From positions 248,001 to 312,000 of the forward strand of contig CAVRYN010000007.1 in the NCBI GenBank assembly GCA_963725505.1: a DNA stretch of 64,000 nt. The letters run 5' to 3'. Each line of letters opens with the position of its first letter. Position 1 is the first letter of the stretch. A program made the translations under genes and the position numbers. The stretch comes from Udaeobacter sp963725505 (GTDB lineage: Bacteria; Verrucomicrobiota; Verrucomicrobiia; Chthoniobacterales; UBA10450). Positions 16,030 through 24,308 of this stretch are shown in pieces. The notes beneath the pieces are model-generated. The model did no database searches. It was not told the DNA's origin and saw only the letters and a program-made list of their open reading frames with translations.

Positions 16030-16581
16030 TCACCGCCCGCGGCTACAGGTGACGGTTAGCTCGCGCGTGTGAATTGGCCCCGCGGGAGTCAGCTTGCTGG
16101 AATACAGATGAAATGCATCGACGCGGATCATTCCCGCATCGAGATCCTCATTCGCTTTTAAAAAACTTCGTAGCGATTGAGGCGCGACGTCGCGGCAGCG
16201 CGCAATCGTAATGTGCGGATGCCAGGGACGAAGCTCCGGCTCCAACCCAACGGCAAGCGCGGCTTCATGCACGCGCTTGTAGATCTGGAACAGATGTGGG
16301 TGCGCCTTGCCGACACCGATCCAGATAATTTTCGGAGGGCCTTTTGCGGAAAACGCTCCGACGCCAACGATGGGCAGAAAGAATGCGCCGAACTCGATCG
16401 AGCCGAGTTTTTCGCGCAGCGCGAGATTAATGTCGTCTGCAACATTGCCGAAGAAAGCGAGCGTCAGGTGTATTTGAACCGGGTCAATCCAGCGCACGCC
16501 GCGAATGTGCGGATCAAGGTTTGCGATGAGTTGGCTCGTTGACTCCGGCAGGTCGATCGCCACGAAGAGGCGCTTGGTCAT
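16030..16581 (-). CDS. thpR: RNA 2',3'-cyclic phosphodiesterase (2'-5' RNA ligase family)
   Basis: 183 residues of the 2H phosphoesterase fold, hydrolysing 2',3'-cyclic phosphates at RNA ends. Both HxTx motifs are visible: HLTLAFFG (about residues 38-45) and HPHITIAR (about 122-129). The start MTKRLFVAIDLP is family-typical; an in-frame ATG six codons upstream is less so. The gene lies just left of a copy of the CGCCTTCGC repeat and is 103 bp downstream of the SDR gene on the same strand. Confidence 0.9.
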   Translation of the reverse strand: MTKRLFVAIDLPESTSQLIANLDPHIRGVRWIDPVQIHLTLAFFGNVADDINLALREKLGSIEFGAFFLPIVGVGAFSAKGPPKIIWIGVGKAHPHLFQIYKRVHEAALAVGLEPELRPWHPHITIARCRDVAPQSLRSFLKANEDLDAGMIRVDAFHLYSSKLTPAGPIHTRELTVTCSRGR

Positions 16582-16684
16582 TTGGAAGCAAACTTCCAAC
16601 TCTCAATCCGCCTTCGCAAACTACGGCGCGACAAGCATCCAACGTCCAACGCCAAACTAAATCCGGCCGCTTCGGCGATCGCGA

Positions 16685-17710
16685 CTACAACGATTTGTCT
16701 TTTGTTTCGTTGTTGCGCGCGCTCGCTTTGTCAGCTGCTCGCGTTAGCCAATCGGGAATTAAACGGCCCACTTCGAAACCGGCGCGCGACCGGTTTCCTT
16801 CAGCACCCGACGATCCCGGCAAAAACCGGTTTGCCAGCTGCATGGCATAACCGGTGAGATTCGGGAAAAAGGCGTTGGTAACGATTTGAAGCCGCGCGGC
16901 AAATGTAAGCGTGAGCGATGGCTGACCACGACGGCAGGCAGCGAGAATTTTTCTCGCAGCCCGATCGACATTCATGGAGAGAAGCGGCGCTCCAGCGGAA
17001 GCAGCGAACCAGGCGAACTCGCTGTCGTGCCTGCCTTTGAACTTTGCGTTCACATGCGAGCCGGTACGCATCATTCCGGGCGCGACCGTGGTCACATAAA
17101 TGTTGTCGCGCGCCAGCTCGGCGCGAATTGCGTCAGAGAAACCGGTGAGCGCAAATTTGCTTGCGCTGTAAGGCGCGAGATGCGGCACCGCAACCTTGCC
17201 GCCAATGGAAGAAATATTAACGATGCGGCCTCCGCCCCAGATGCGCATTTCGGGAATGATTTGTGAAATCAATTCGAGGGGCGCCCAAAAATGCAATCGC
17301 ATTGCGCGTTCGAAATCTTCGCGGGTCATGTGCTCAAGAGGGCCAACTTCGATAATGCCGGCGTTGTTGATTAAAACGTCTATCTTGCCAAAGCGATCGA
17401 TGATTTTTCGAACAGCCGACTGAATTTGTCCGGCATCCAGCAAATCGCATTCAATCGCGAGGACTTTGCCGCCGCGGGGAGCAAGATCAGCCTTTGCACG
17501 CGCCAGCTCATCGGGATCGCGCGCAATGATGGCAACGTTACCGCTTCGCTCGCAAATATGTCGCGCAAGCACCAGTCCGAGTCCGCGCGACCCGCCGGTG
17601 ATAAGGACAACTTTGTCGTGCAGCGGATAGCGTGCAGTGCGAATGACGCGCGCCATTAGCCAGGCGACGAATAGAAGAGCGCCTGCGAGCAGCACAACGC
17701 GAATATTCAT
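16685..17710 (-). CDS. Membrane-anchored short-chain dehydrogenase/reductase
   Basis: 341 residues. An N-terminal hydrophobic segment (VVLLAGALLFVAWLMARVI, about residues 5-23) anchors a classical SDR domain. The NAD(P) motif is TGGSRGLG (about 39-46), followed by NNAGIIEVG, the catalytic Ser in NISSIGGKV and YSASK as the Tyr/Lys pair. A C-terminal extension after residue about 250 resembles that of lipid-active SDRs such as the DHRS7 type. The substrate is unknown. No operon partner is evident apart from thpR downstream. Confidence 0.85.
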   Translation of the reverse strand: MNIRVVLLAGALLFVAWLMARVIRTARYPLHDKVVLITGGSRGLGLVLARHICERSGNVAIIARDPDELARAKADLAPRGGKVLAIECDLLDAGQIQSAVRKIIDRFGKIDVLINNAGIIEVGPLEHMTREDFERAMRLHFWAPLELISQIIPEMRIWGGGRIVNISSIGGKVAVPHLAPYSASKFALTGFSDAIRAELARDNIYVTTVAPGMMRTGSHVNAKFKGRHDSEFAWFAASAGAPLLSMNVDRAARKILAACRRGQPSLTLTFAARLQIVTNAFFPNLTGYAMQLANRFLPGSSGAEGNRSRAGFEVGRLIPDWLTRAADKASARNNETKDKSL

Positions 17711-17819
17711 TTCGGGAATTTATAGTCCGGTACTGGAAGGTTCGCGGCAAGCTACTGCGGAGGATGGCTGGCGACGGCAGTCGATGCGGCAACAGGCTCG
17801 CTGCGAGTTTAGGTAGAGC

Positions 17820-17896
17820 TGTAGCCACGGCCCTGCGGGCCGTTCTCGATATGAAAACGGGCGCAAGGATCGACCGGCCATAGACCGGTGGCTACA
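17820..17896. repeat. TGTAGCCA...TGGCTACA three-arm repeat
   Basis: TGTAGCCAC at 17820 pairs with GTGGCTACA ending at 17896. Arms inside: GGCCC-TGC-GGGCC at the left and ACCGG-CCATAGA-CCGGT at the right, with a GTT/AAC-bounded middle. It is closely related to 49746-49814. It lies between smpB and the SDR gene. Confidence 0.8.
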
Positions 17897-17952
17897 ACAT
17901 TTACGCAATCCCCCCGGAAGCTGTTCCGACTGCACAGGCGACCACGCGTGTG

Positions 17953-18414
17953 TTATGCGTGTTTGCGATTGAAGCGGTCGACTTCGCGCGCCGTCTCGCG
18001 ATCCATGGCGCGCTTCTTCAAATCTGCCCGTTTGTCATGCGCGAGCTTGCCGTGCCCCACGCCAAGCTCAGCTTTTAATTTTCCATTTTTCCAATACAAC
18101 TTGAGGATCACAAGCGCGCGGCCTTTGACCTGGGTTTCGCCATAGAGCTTGTCGATCTCCTGCCGATGCAACAACAATTTGCGGACGCGCTTTGCGGTCG
18201 GGATTTCGTGGCTGGCTTTTTCGTATGGCTGGATATCGGCGTTATAAAGAAAAGCTTCGCCGTTTTCGATTCGCGCGAACGCATCGCTGATGTTCGCCTT
18301 GCCTGCCCGAATCGATTTGACCTCGCTGCCTTTCAGCTCGATGCCGGCTTCGTAGCGCTCAAGAATGCGATAATCGCGGAGCGCCTTGCGATTGATAATC
18401 GATTCGCTCGCCAT
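17953..18414 (-). CDS. smpB: SsrA-binding protein
   Basis: Binds tmRNA and brings it to stalled ribosomes for trans-translation. 153 residues from MASESIINRKALRDYRILER. Conserved family blocks include GIELKGSEVKSIRAGKANISD, HEIPTAKRVRKLLLHRQEI and the basic C-terminal tail KKRAMDRETAREVDRF. Start at 18414; the ORF could extend three codons further. It follows rpoZ with a 59-bp gap, so the two probably share a transcript. Confidence 0.96.
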   Translation of the reverse strand: MASESIINRKALRDYRILERYEAGIELKGSEVKSIRAGKANISDAFARIENGEAFLYNADIQPYEKASHEIPTAKRVRKLLLHRQEIDKLYGETQVKGRALVILKLYWKNGKLKAELGVGHGKLAHDKRADLKKRAMDRETAREVDRFNRKHA

Positions 18415-18473
18415 ATTGCACAAGTCCCTGCTCGCTCGGCGAGGCCATCTCCCGGCGAAACCTGTGCGATGGA

Positions 18474-18689
18474 CTAGGCTCCGTCCGAAGAAGCTTCGAG
18501 AGCCTCGTAAGTCAGCTTGCCTGCAATAATTTCTTTGAGCGCAATGTCGGTCAGCGACATCCGCGGCGTCGTCTCCACCAACGGTCGATGTCCTAAGCCA
18601 AGCTGACGCACTCGCTTGGAAACAACATTAATCAGAAGTTGCTGATTCGGGATCACCTGGGCTGCTTCATTAAGAAGTTGAGTCGTCAT
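18474..18689 (-). CDS. rpoZ: DNA-directed RNA polymerase omega subunit
   Basis: Small RNAP subunit that supports beta' folding. 71 residues from MTTQLLNEAAQVIPNQQLLI. The recognisable omega core is INVVSKRVRQLGLG, then RPLVETTPRMSLTDIALKEI and AGKLTYEA. The ATG at 18689 was chosen because the upstream 34-codon extension is not omega-like. It is shorter and more divergent than the E. coli protein, as usual in this phylum. Probably an rpoZ-smpB operon. Confidence 0.9.
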   Translation of the reverse strand: MTTQLLNEAAQVIPNQQLLINVVSKRVRQLGLGHRPLVETTPRMSLTDIALKEIIAGKLTYEALEASSDGA

Positions 18690-18965
18690 ATGGCGCAAGG
18701 AACGAACGGGGCGGAATGCTTCCGTGGGGAATTGAAGAATGACCGGCACGGTGCTTATAAGCACGGACGGGACAAATCGCGGGGCGAGCATGGTAAAAAC
18801 GAGTGTTGATCTTTCAAGCGAAGTGTCTCTTTGTCAACGAATTTCGGACGCAACAGCACAAATTACTTTCGCGCAAAGTGCGATCGGCGGACTTTTCAGT
18901 GGCGTTTCGGTGACAAATTATTTGCGCTCCGAAGGGGATCCGATTGAGGAAGCACGGCGGGTTCC

Positions 18966-18974
18966 ATTATACCA
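18966..18974 (-). promoter_or_regulatory. Candidate extended -10 promoter element (TGGTATAAT)
   Basis: On the minus strand TGG directly precedes a perfect TATAAT. No good -35 is seen 17 nt upstream, which is compatible with an extended -10 promoter. It points towards rpoZ-smpB, though the distance to rpoZ (about 280 nt) is long and the intervening sequence has no convincing ORF. Confidence 0.35.
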
Positions 18975-18999
18975 CGCCAGTAGCATTGAGAATCATTTT

Positions 19000-19030
19000 A
19001 TCGGGCTGGTGGGATTTGAACCCACGGCCT
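19000..19030 (-). repeat. 31-bp duplicate of the tRNA-Pro 3' end
   Basis: Exactly matches 19306-19336, the 3' end of tRNA-Pro including the T-arm and acceptor 3' strand. The two copies are direct repeats offset by 306 bp. Upstream of this copy (higher coordinates) there is no anticodon arm or acceptor 5' strand, so it is not a functional tRNA. It marks one edge of the unit carrying the GIY-YIG gene. Confidence 0.85.
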
Positions 19031-19048
19031 GTCGCCGCGGCGACCGCT

Positions 19049-19283
19049 CTACGGCAGCTTATCGAGCTCATCTCTGCTTCGCCCGGTCTTGTAGTATCGT
19101 TCGCGCTCTGCTGCTTCCGAGCGAGTCAAAAAGCTTTCACTGTGGACCAGGACCCACGGTACTCCGTTTTTGGTTGCCTTGGACTCGCCGGCAATGACGG
19201 CGCATACGCTCACCTAGATCCTCGCAACAACCCACACAGCGTCGTCCGGTCTTGAGACTGCGCAATACGTAACAATAGAACAT
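19049..19283 (-). pseudogene. GIY-YIG nuclease (YhbQ-like), frameshifted, beside tRNA-Pro
   Basis: Single-domain GIY-YIG endonuclease remnant of about 78 codons. The ATG at 19283 gives MFYCYVLRSLKTGRRCVGCC, where YCYVLRS is the GIY strand and CVGC stands where YVG (YIG) is expected, so the second catalytic Tyr is lost. DLGERMRRH follows. The frame then shifts and continues as AGESKATKNGVPWVLVHSE, TRSEAAERERYYKTGRSRDE and LDKLP, ending at the TAG at 19051-19049. This matches the usual order and length of YhbQ-type proteins. The start lies only 23 nt downstream of the tRNA-Pro 3' end, and the stop is 18 nt before the duplicated tRNA end. Confidence 0.75.
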
Positions 19284-19306
19284 TCTGCGACAATGAGTCG
19301 TTCACA

Positions 19307-19380
19307 TCGGGCTGGTGGGATTTGAACCCACGGCCTCCTGGTCCCGAACCAGGCGCTCTACCAAGCTGAGCCACAGCCCG
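19307..19380 (-). tRNA. tRNA-Pro (anticodon CGG)
   Basis: A full cloverleaf can be drawn on the minus strand. The acceptor stem is CGGGCTG/CAGCCCG with discriminator A. The D stem is GCTC/GAGC with the loop AGCTTGGTA. The anticodon stem is CCTGG/CCAGG around TTCGGGA (anticodon CGG), and the T stem is GTGGG/CCCAC with the loop TTCAAAT. The 3' CCA is not encoded. The C1-G72 pair and A73 fit tRNA-Pro. Confidence 0.95.
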
Positions 19381-19488
19381 AAATCGATTGTTAACCTGGC
19401 CTGCCAGGCCAGCGCATCTCTTACTTCGCGTGTTTTGCCGCAGATGGCAAGTAGCGGTGCTTGTGTCGAGCATCGAAATCAAATAAAC

Positions 19489-19514
19489 AGGCGTTTGGCA
19501 CAAACGCCTCTACA
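19489..19514. repeat. AGGCGTTTG hairpin half-element
   Basis: AGGCGTTTG-GCA-CAAACGCCT followed by CTACA; the same unit (loop ACA) is at 28692-28718. It looks like the right half of the TTGTAG...CTACAA family. It sits directly before the next membrane protein start. Confidence 0.75.
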
Positions 19515-19517
19515 GCC

Positions 19518-20057
19518 ATGGCTGCTCAAAATCTTTTGACCCCGATGCATTTCTCCGTCGCGATTGTCGGGGCATTGATCGGCGCGGTGATTTTGTTGTT
19601 CGGACGAAAACTGTTCTGGCTATGTGTCGCCGCAGTCGGATTCGCGGCAGGCGTAGAGATTGCGCCACATTTGGTTCACGAGCCGTCTTCTCTGTTGGCA
19701 TTAACCGTTGCCCTCGTTCTTGGCTTAATTGGAGCGTTGCTCGCGTTGTTCCTTCAGAAAATTGCGATTGCAGTGCTCGGTTTTCTCGCGGGCGGCAAAC
19801 TTGCCGGCGCGATTGCTGCGGCATTCTTGATTCATTATGGGCAGCATTCTACAATCGTTTTTCTGGTGGGCGGAATTGTGGGCGCGATCCTCCTGCTCGT
19901 TTTATTTGATTGGGCTTTGATTGTTGTTTCCTCCCTGATTGGCGCGCATTTGATTCAAAGCGCAGTTGTCCTTCCTGCAACGGGATCGACCATTGTATTT
20001 CTTGGCCTTGCAGTCGTTGGCATCATTGTTCAAGCCGCGTCACTACGAAAAGGATAA
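19518..20057 (+). CDS. Polytopic membrane protein (DUF4203/TM7S3-like)
   Basis: 179 residues with about seven hydrophobic helices and glycine-rich turns (VGALIGAVILLFGRKLFWL, GFLAGGKLAGAIAAAFLI, GGIVGAILLLVLFDWALIVV). The alternating short helices with GA-rich ends and the recurring phenylalanine/leucine pattern resemble the DUF4203/TMEM198 group; the function of bacterial members is unknown. ATG at 19518; the first ten residues (MAAQNLLTPM) precede helix 1, and MHFSV (19545) is an alternative start. The membrane-protein call is firm, the family call tentative. Confidence 0.7.
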   Translation: MAAQNLLTPMHFSVAIVGALIGAVILLFGRKLFWLCVAAVGFAAGVEIAPHLVHEPSSLLALTVALVLGLIGALLALFLQKIAIAVLGFLAGGKLAGAIAAAFLIHYGQHSTIVFLVGGIVGAILLLVLFDWALIVVSSLIGAHLIQSAVVLPATGSTIVFLGLAVVGIIVQAASLRKG

Positions 20058-20116
20058 CACCGAATGATATCGACTTTTTTGCTGACAAATCGAGGCCCGT
20101 TCACAACAATCACTGC

Positions 20117-20323
20117 ATGAATTCACCAACAACTGGATTACGCGTTGCCAGCATCATTTTCGGTATTTTTGCAATTGGCCACCTGCTGCGACTGATCAAC
20201 CATGCGCAGGTCACTGTTGGAACGCATACCATTCCAATGGGCTTAAGCTGGGTCGCGCTGATCGTTGCCGCCATTCTCTGTATTTGGTTCTGGCGACTTT
20301 CGAACCTGAGCGGGATCGCATAG
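20117..20323 (+). CDS. Small two-helix membrane protein
   Basis: 68 residues: MNSPTTGLRVASIIFGIFAI begins helix 1, then RLINHAQVTVGTHTIPMG forms a short loop, and WVALIVAAILCIWFWRLS forms helix 2. No family recognised. It follows the larger membrane protein by about 60 bp in the same direction, so cotranscription is likely. It ends 1 bp before the end of the convergent FMN dehydrogenase gene. Confidence 0.55.
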   Translation: MNSPTTGLRVASIIFGIFAIGHLLRLINHAQVTVGTHTIPMGLSWVALIVAAILCIWFWRLSNLSGIA

Positions 20324-21505
20324 TCACTTTCTGAGCCAATCCTGCGGAACATCTACAAAAGATTGATCCAGTTCTGCGACTGACGCGCAGCCCAGCAGCT
20401 TGAGAGTGCGAATGAGATCGGTGTGCAAAATCTCGATCGCGCGCGCGACACCTGCGCTGCCAGCTGCTCCCAGACCGTATGCGTAGGCGCGCCCGATCAA
20501 TACAGCTCGAGCTCCCAAGCACAGAGCTTTGACAATGTCGCTGCCACGGCGAACGCCGCCATCCAGCAGGACTTCGATGCGATCGCTGACGCTCGCCACA
20601 ATTTCAGGCAAGATTTCCAGAGACGGCGCAACCCGGTCGAGCTGCCGGCCACCATGATTGGAAACAACCAACGCGCTCGCTCCCGCATCCACTGCGCGGC
20701 GGGCATCGTCCCGCGTGTGGATACCTTTTATCACGATAGGCCCGTTCCATGCCGCGCGAATCCACTTCAGATCCTCCCAGGTCACAACGGACTGTTCGAG
20801 AGCCGCGGTGACATCAGCGTACGGCATCGGCCCCTTTCCCGGAATGATGACATTCTCAAATTTCATTAATCCGCCGTCACTGAGAAAAGCCGCCAACCAG
20901 CCAGGCTTTATCAAAAGTTGATTCACAAATGGCAGCATCGCTCCCAGTTTGCCGCTGAGGAGTTCTTTCGCGCCATTGCGGACGTCACGTTCCCTCAAAC
21001 CCGCCACTGGCGTATCGATGGTGACAACAAGAGCTGAATAGCCTGCCTTGCGCGCGCGTTCGATAGCTGCCAGGGCGCAGTCACGTCCTCCGACCAGATA
21101 AAGCTGATACCAGACCGGACCTCCCGATGCATTTGCGACATCCTCCAGGCGACAACCCGAAAGTGTGGAGAGAGTGCAGATGATCCCTGCGCTGCCTGCG
21201 GCGCGCGCGGCCGCTTCCTCGCCGCGCGGATACATGAGCCGGCAGCTTCCAACAGGCGCGAGGATTAGCGGCATCGGCAGAGACGTGCCAAGAACAACCG
21301 TGCGAAGATCGCACGACGGCACTGCCACGGCACAACGCGGGCGAAGTGTCACCGCCTCAAATGCGAGGGAATTCGCGCGCAACGTCCATTCGTCCTCCGC
21401 GCCGCCGTCGATGTAATCGAATACCACGCGCGGAAGCCGGCGCTTCGCCGCGCGCCGCAAATCTTCGATGTTCAAAACGCGCGGCGGCTGGAGTGATCGA
21501 GACAT
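20324..21505 (-). CDS. FMN-dependent alpha-hydroxyacid dehydrogenase/oxidase
   Basis: Family of L-lactate dehydrogenase (LldD), glycolate and mandelate oxidases; oxidises an L-2-hydroxyacid using FMN. 393 residues with a TIM-barrel pattern. Key parts: FDYIDGGAEDEWTLRAN at the N-terminus, PLILAPVGSCRLMYPRGE, WYQLYLVGG, KGIHTRDDA with the FMN-binding Lys, SNHGGRQLD with the catalytic His, and VLLDGGVRRGSDIVKAL with GARAVLIGR for phosphate binding. No membrane-binding insertion is obvious. The exact substrate (lactate or other) is not decidable, so no gene name is given. Confidence 0.88.
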   Translation of the reverse strand: MSRSLQPPRVLNIEDLRRAAKRRLPRVVFDYIDGGAEDEWTLRANSLAFEAVTLRPRCAVAVPSCDLRTVVLGTSLPMPLILAPVGSCRLMYPRGEEAAARAAGSAGIICTLSTLSGCRLEDVANASGGPVWYQLYLVGGRDCALAAIERARKAGYSALVVTIDTPVAGLRERDVRNGAKELLSGKLGAMLPFVNQLLIKPGWLAAFLSDGGLMKFENVIIPGKGPMPYADVTAALEQSVVTWEDLKWIRAAWNGPIVIKGIHTRDDARRAVDAGASALVVSNHGGRQLDRVAPSLEILPEIVASVSDRIEVLLDGGVRRGSDIVKALCLGARAVLIGRAYAYGLGAAGSAGVARAIEILHTDLIRTLKLLGCASVAELDQSFVDVPQDWLRK

Positions 21506-21581
21506 GTGCGTGATAGAACCTCATTAACAATGCAGTTTTATCCGCATGCAACTGTTGCATACGATTAGCGACCATTGTCGA

Positions 21582-21678
21582 AAAACGGCGGAGCACCGCC
21601 GCACTCCAAGACGCAAGCGCGCAATGTAAGCGTATGATCACGGCCACGTTTTGGAGTGCGCCAGTGCTCTGGCGCTTT
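21582..21678. repeat. Terminal-inverted-repeat element (GCACTCCAA type)
   Basis: The left end AACGGCGGAGCACCGCCGCA runs on into CTCCAAGACG. The right end starts CGTTTTGGAGTGCGCCAG and continues into GTGCTCTGGCGCTTTT. Each end is itself a hairpin (GGCGG-AGCA-CCGCC and GCGCCAG-TGCT-CTGGCGC). It fills most of the gap between purH and the FMN dehydrogenase. On the plus strand the right hairpin plus TTTT looks like a terminator, but no plus-strand gene ends here. Confidence 0.65.
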
Positions 21679-21691
21679 TAAATTGCGCGCC

Positions 21692-23215
21692 TTAGTGGCG
21701 AAAGTGGCGGATGCCGGTGAATATCATCGCCATCTTGCGCTCGTTAGCCGTCGCGATCACTTCTTTGTCACGAATTGAGCCACCCGGCTGAATGGCACAC
21801 GTTGCGCCAGCTTCAGCCGCGGCGATCAATCCATCCGGGAATGGGAAAAAAGCGTCGCTGGCGACTGCGCTGCCTTTGAGCGAAAGCCCGGCCTCGTGCG
21901 CTTTCCAAACCGCAATGCGCGACGCATCGATGCGCGACATCTGGCCAGCGCCAACGCCAAGTGTCCGGTCAGACTTGGCGTATACGATCGCGTTTGATTT
22001 CACATGTTTAACCACGCGCCAACCGAACAACATCGCGTTGAGTTCCGTTTTCGTCGGCCTCCTCTTGGTCACGACATTTCGGGTGATTTCTCCCGCGAGG
22101 TCCGCGTCTTGAACCAGCACACCACCGCAGACCGAGCGCAGATCAGTCGTGGGTCTCGCTTCTTTCGCTGGCGTCAACAATCGAATCAGCCGGAGATTTT
22201 TTTTCTTCTGCAGGATCGCGCGCGCTTCGATCTCAAAATCCGGCGCAATGATTACTTCACTGAAAATTTCGCTGATCACTTTCGCCAGCGGCTCGGTCAG
22301 CGCACGGTTGCATACGATGATTCCGCCAAAGGGCGCTTGTTTGTCGGTTGCAAACGCCTTGTCCCACGCCTTGCGCAGATCAGCGTCGGAACCAACTCCG
22401 CAGGGATTGGTATGTTTTAGGATCGCCAGCGTTGGCTCTTCAAATTCGCCAATCAAATTGGTCGCTGCGCTGATGTCGAGAATGTTGTTGAAGGACAACT
22501 CCTTCCCCTGAAGTTTTTCGAAACATTTTTTAAAGTCGCCGTAGAGGGCAGCGTGTTGGTGTGGATTTTCGCCATAGCGCAATCGCATCGCCAGTGGAAG
22601 CGAAAGTGAAAATGACGCATCGGTCGCCTGCTCCTTGTTCAGGAAATTAGCAATCGCTCGATCGTATTTCGCGGTCCGGTTAAACGCTTTTATCGCGAGG
22701 CGCTCGCGTAGTTTCAGCGTCGTTTCTCCGTCGTTATCGTGCATGTTTTCCAAAACCGCATCGTAATCCGCGGGATCAACGACAACCGTCACGGATTCGT
22801 AATTTTTCGCGGCGCTGCGAATCATCGACGGTCCGCCGATGTCGATATTTTCAATTGCTTCCGCCAGCGCTACGCCCCGCTTTGCGACGGTGGCCTCAAA
22901 AGGATAAAGGTTGACCACCACCAGATCGATCGGGTCAAAACCGCATTCACGCGCTTCGGCTTCGTGCTTCGCGTTGCCGCGCTTGTAGAGAAGACCGCCA
23001 TGCACACGAGGATGCAAAGTCTTAACACGCCCATCGAGCACTTCTGGAAACGCCGTGAAATTCGAAATCTCCCGGACGGGAATTTTTTCCTTCCTCAACA
23101 GGTCCGCCGTTCCGCCGGTGGAAATGATATCAACGCCCTGACGCTCGAGGACGCGCGCAAACGCAGCCACACCGGTTTTGTCGGAGACGGAAATCAGAGC
23201 GCGGGTGATTTTCAT
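21692..23215 (-). CDS. purH: Bifunctional AICAR transformylase/IMP cyclohydrolase
   Basis: Catalyses the last two steps of de novo purine synthesis: formylation of AICAR and cyclisation to IMP. 507 residues, full length. The N-terminal MGS-like cyclohydrolase domain (ALISVSDKTGVAAFARVLE, STGGTADLL, LHPRVHGGLLY) is followed by the transformylase domain with RYGENPHQHAALYG, LKHTNPCGVG (catalytic Lys-His) and the C-terminal DAFFPFPDGL and GGSIRDKEVI. Single gene, minus strand; the upstream gap is filled by the repeat at 23241-23356. Confidence 0.97.
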   Translation of the reverse strand: MKITRALISVSDKTGVAAFARVLERQGVDIISTGGTADLLRKEKIPVREISNFTAFPEVLDGRVKTLHPRVHGGLLYKRGNAKHEAEARECGFDPIDLVVVNLYPFEATVAKRGVALAEAIENIDIGGPSMIRSAAKNYESVTVVVDPADYDAVLENMHDNDGETTLKLRERLAIKAFNRTAKYDRAIANFLNKEQATDASFSLSLPLAMRLRYGENPHQHAALYGDFKKCFEKLQGKELSFNNILDISAATNLIGEFEEPTLAILKHTNPCGVGSDADLRKAWDKAFATDKQAPFGGIIVCNRALTEPLAKVISEIFSEVIIAPDFEIEARAILQKKKNLRLIRLLTPAKEARPTTDLRSVCGGVLVQDADLAGEITRNVVTKRRPTKTELNAMLFGWRVVKHVKSNAIVYAKSDRTLGVGAGQMSRIDASRIAVWKAHEAGLSLKGSAVASDAFFPFPDGLIAAAEAGATCAIQPGGSIRDKEVIATANERKMAMIFTGIRHFRH

Positions 23216-23240
23216 CTCGATGCAACATTGATAATCGCGG

Positions 23241-23356
23241 TGTCATTCCGAGCCGCGCAGACGGCGAGGGACCTCACAATTCGCGCTGGAACACACAAAC
23301 TAGATAGCGTGATCAACACCGTTGTTGTGAGGTCCTTCGCTTCGCTCAGGATGACA
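23241..23356. repeat. TGTCAT-ended inverted repeat element (copy 1)
   Basis: The left end TGTCATTCCGAGCCGCG runs on to GACGGCGAGGGACCTCAC; the right end is GTGAGGTCCTTCGCTTCGCT followed by CAGGATGACA. It corresponds, in inverted orientation, to 54728-54843. Non-autonomous, MITE-like. The 3' end of the AraC gene lies inside it. Confidence 0.8.
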
Positions 23357-24298
23357 GTTCAGCGATCCAGAATCGACGTTCTTGGCCGCTGGATACAGCA
23401 CCGGACAGCAGCCGATGGTTTCGCAAAATGCTTTGCTGAAATGGCTCAGGCTCGAGTATCCGACTTCTGTGGCCGCTTCGGTGACATTGTAGCGGCCGGT
23501 GCGCAAAAGTTCTGCCGCGCGTTCCATCCTCAGGTTGCGCAGATATTGCGGAATAGTCAGACCGACTTCGCGCGAAAAAATCCTGCTTAGATAAAACGGA
23601 CTGCAACCCACCTCCTGGCCAATCATTTCCAGTGTGGGAGGATTTGCCAGATCCCGCGCCAGCACGTCCTTGACCCGTTCGACCCGCTCGCGAGCCAGGC
23701 GTTTTTGACGCATGCAGAAAAATTCGGGGTCTTTCGGCGCGAAGAGAAAATGCGCCATGAGCTCCATTGCCTTGCTTTGGTACCAAAGAACTTGCGCTGC
23801 TTTCGCCACGGGAGGCTCGGCTAAACTCGCCACCACGCCGCGTTGCTGAATCGTCATCGGCCGCGTCGGCGCAACCACTGTTTTATTTTTGTCGCCGAAA
23901 ATAATCCGGCGAATCTCCGGCTCCAGATCCGATTCGTTTTGCACCAGCTGTTTTTGCAAATGCTCCCTCGAAAATTCCAGCGTCACGAATTGATGACGAT
24001 CGCGCGCCTGACGTGACGCCGGTAGCGGTTCGTCCGCGACGGCGTAGTAGCCGGCGTTGCCCGGGAAGTAATCGCTCCGCGATCGGCGCTCTCCACCCAC
24101 AGCGCCGTGCCCGCTCAGGTTCAAACAAAATTCCAAGCTACGCGGGTGGAAAGTGCGTCCCCAGTTAAAGGCATGGTCGGTGCGAAAGTCGTGCCACTCG
24201 ATCGCAACGCCGATTTTGTCCACGTCACCGTACAACGGGCGCCAGCCGTCTTTCAATTCACGCCAGGCATGTTGTTCGGCTGCGCAACCGGGGTTCAT
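23300..24298 (-). CDS. AraC/XylS family transcriptional regulator
   Basis: 332 residues: an N-terminal cupin-like sensing region (FHPRSLEFCLNLSGHG, GNAGYYAVADE) and a C-terminal double helix-turn-helix domain (about residues 215-315; EVGCSPFYLSRIFSREVGLT and ATEVGYSSLSHFSKAFCETI). The ATG at 24298 is 11 bp beyond the end of the DUF5996 gene, so the two are likely cotranscribed. The last 19 or so residues, including HPERSEGP, are encoded by a dispersed repeat and are unlike any AraC tail. The effector is unknown. Confidence 0.85.
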   Translation of the reverse strand: MNPGCAAEQHAWRELKDGWRPLYGDVDKIGVAIEWHDFRTDHAFNWGRTFHPRSLEFCLNLSGHGAVGGERRSRSDYFPGNAGYYAVADEPLPASRQARDRHQFVTLEFSREHLQKQLVQNESDLEPEIRRIIFGDKNKTVVAPTRPMTIQQRGVVASLAEPPVAKAAQVLWYQSKAMELMAHFLFAPKDPEFFCMRQKRLARERVERVKDVLARDLANPPTLEMIGQEVGCSPFYLSRIFSREVGLTIPQYLRNLRMERAAELLRTGRYNVTEAATEVGYSSLSHFSKAFCETIGCCPVLYPAAKNVDSGSLNCHPERSEGPHNNGVDHAI

Positions 24299-24308
24299 TG
24301 CGCCTAAA

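Noticed and set aside
18739..19255. Open frames containing a WWDLNPRP-type phrase
   Set aside because: They are read across the antisense of the duplicated tRNA-Pro 3' end and the GIY-YIG remnant; this phrase is a well-known false protein signature of tRNA antisense.
21660..21690. Plus-strand terminator (GCGCCAG-TGCT-CTGGCGC-TTTT)
   Set aside because: No plus-strand gene ends here; it is the right arm of a dispersed inverted-repeat element.
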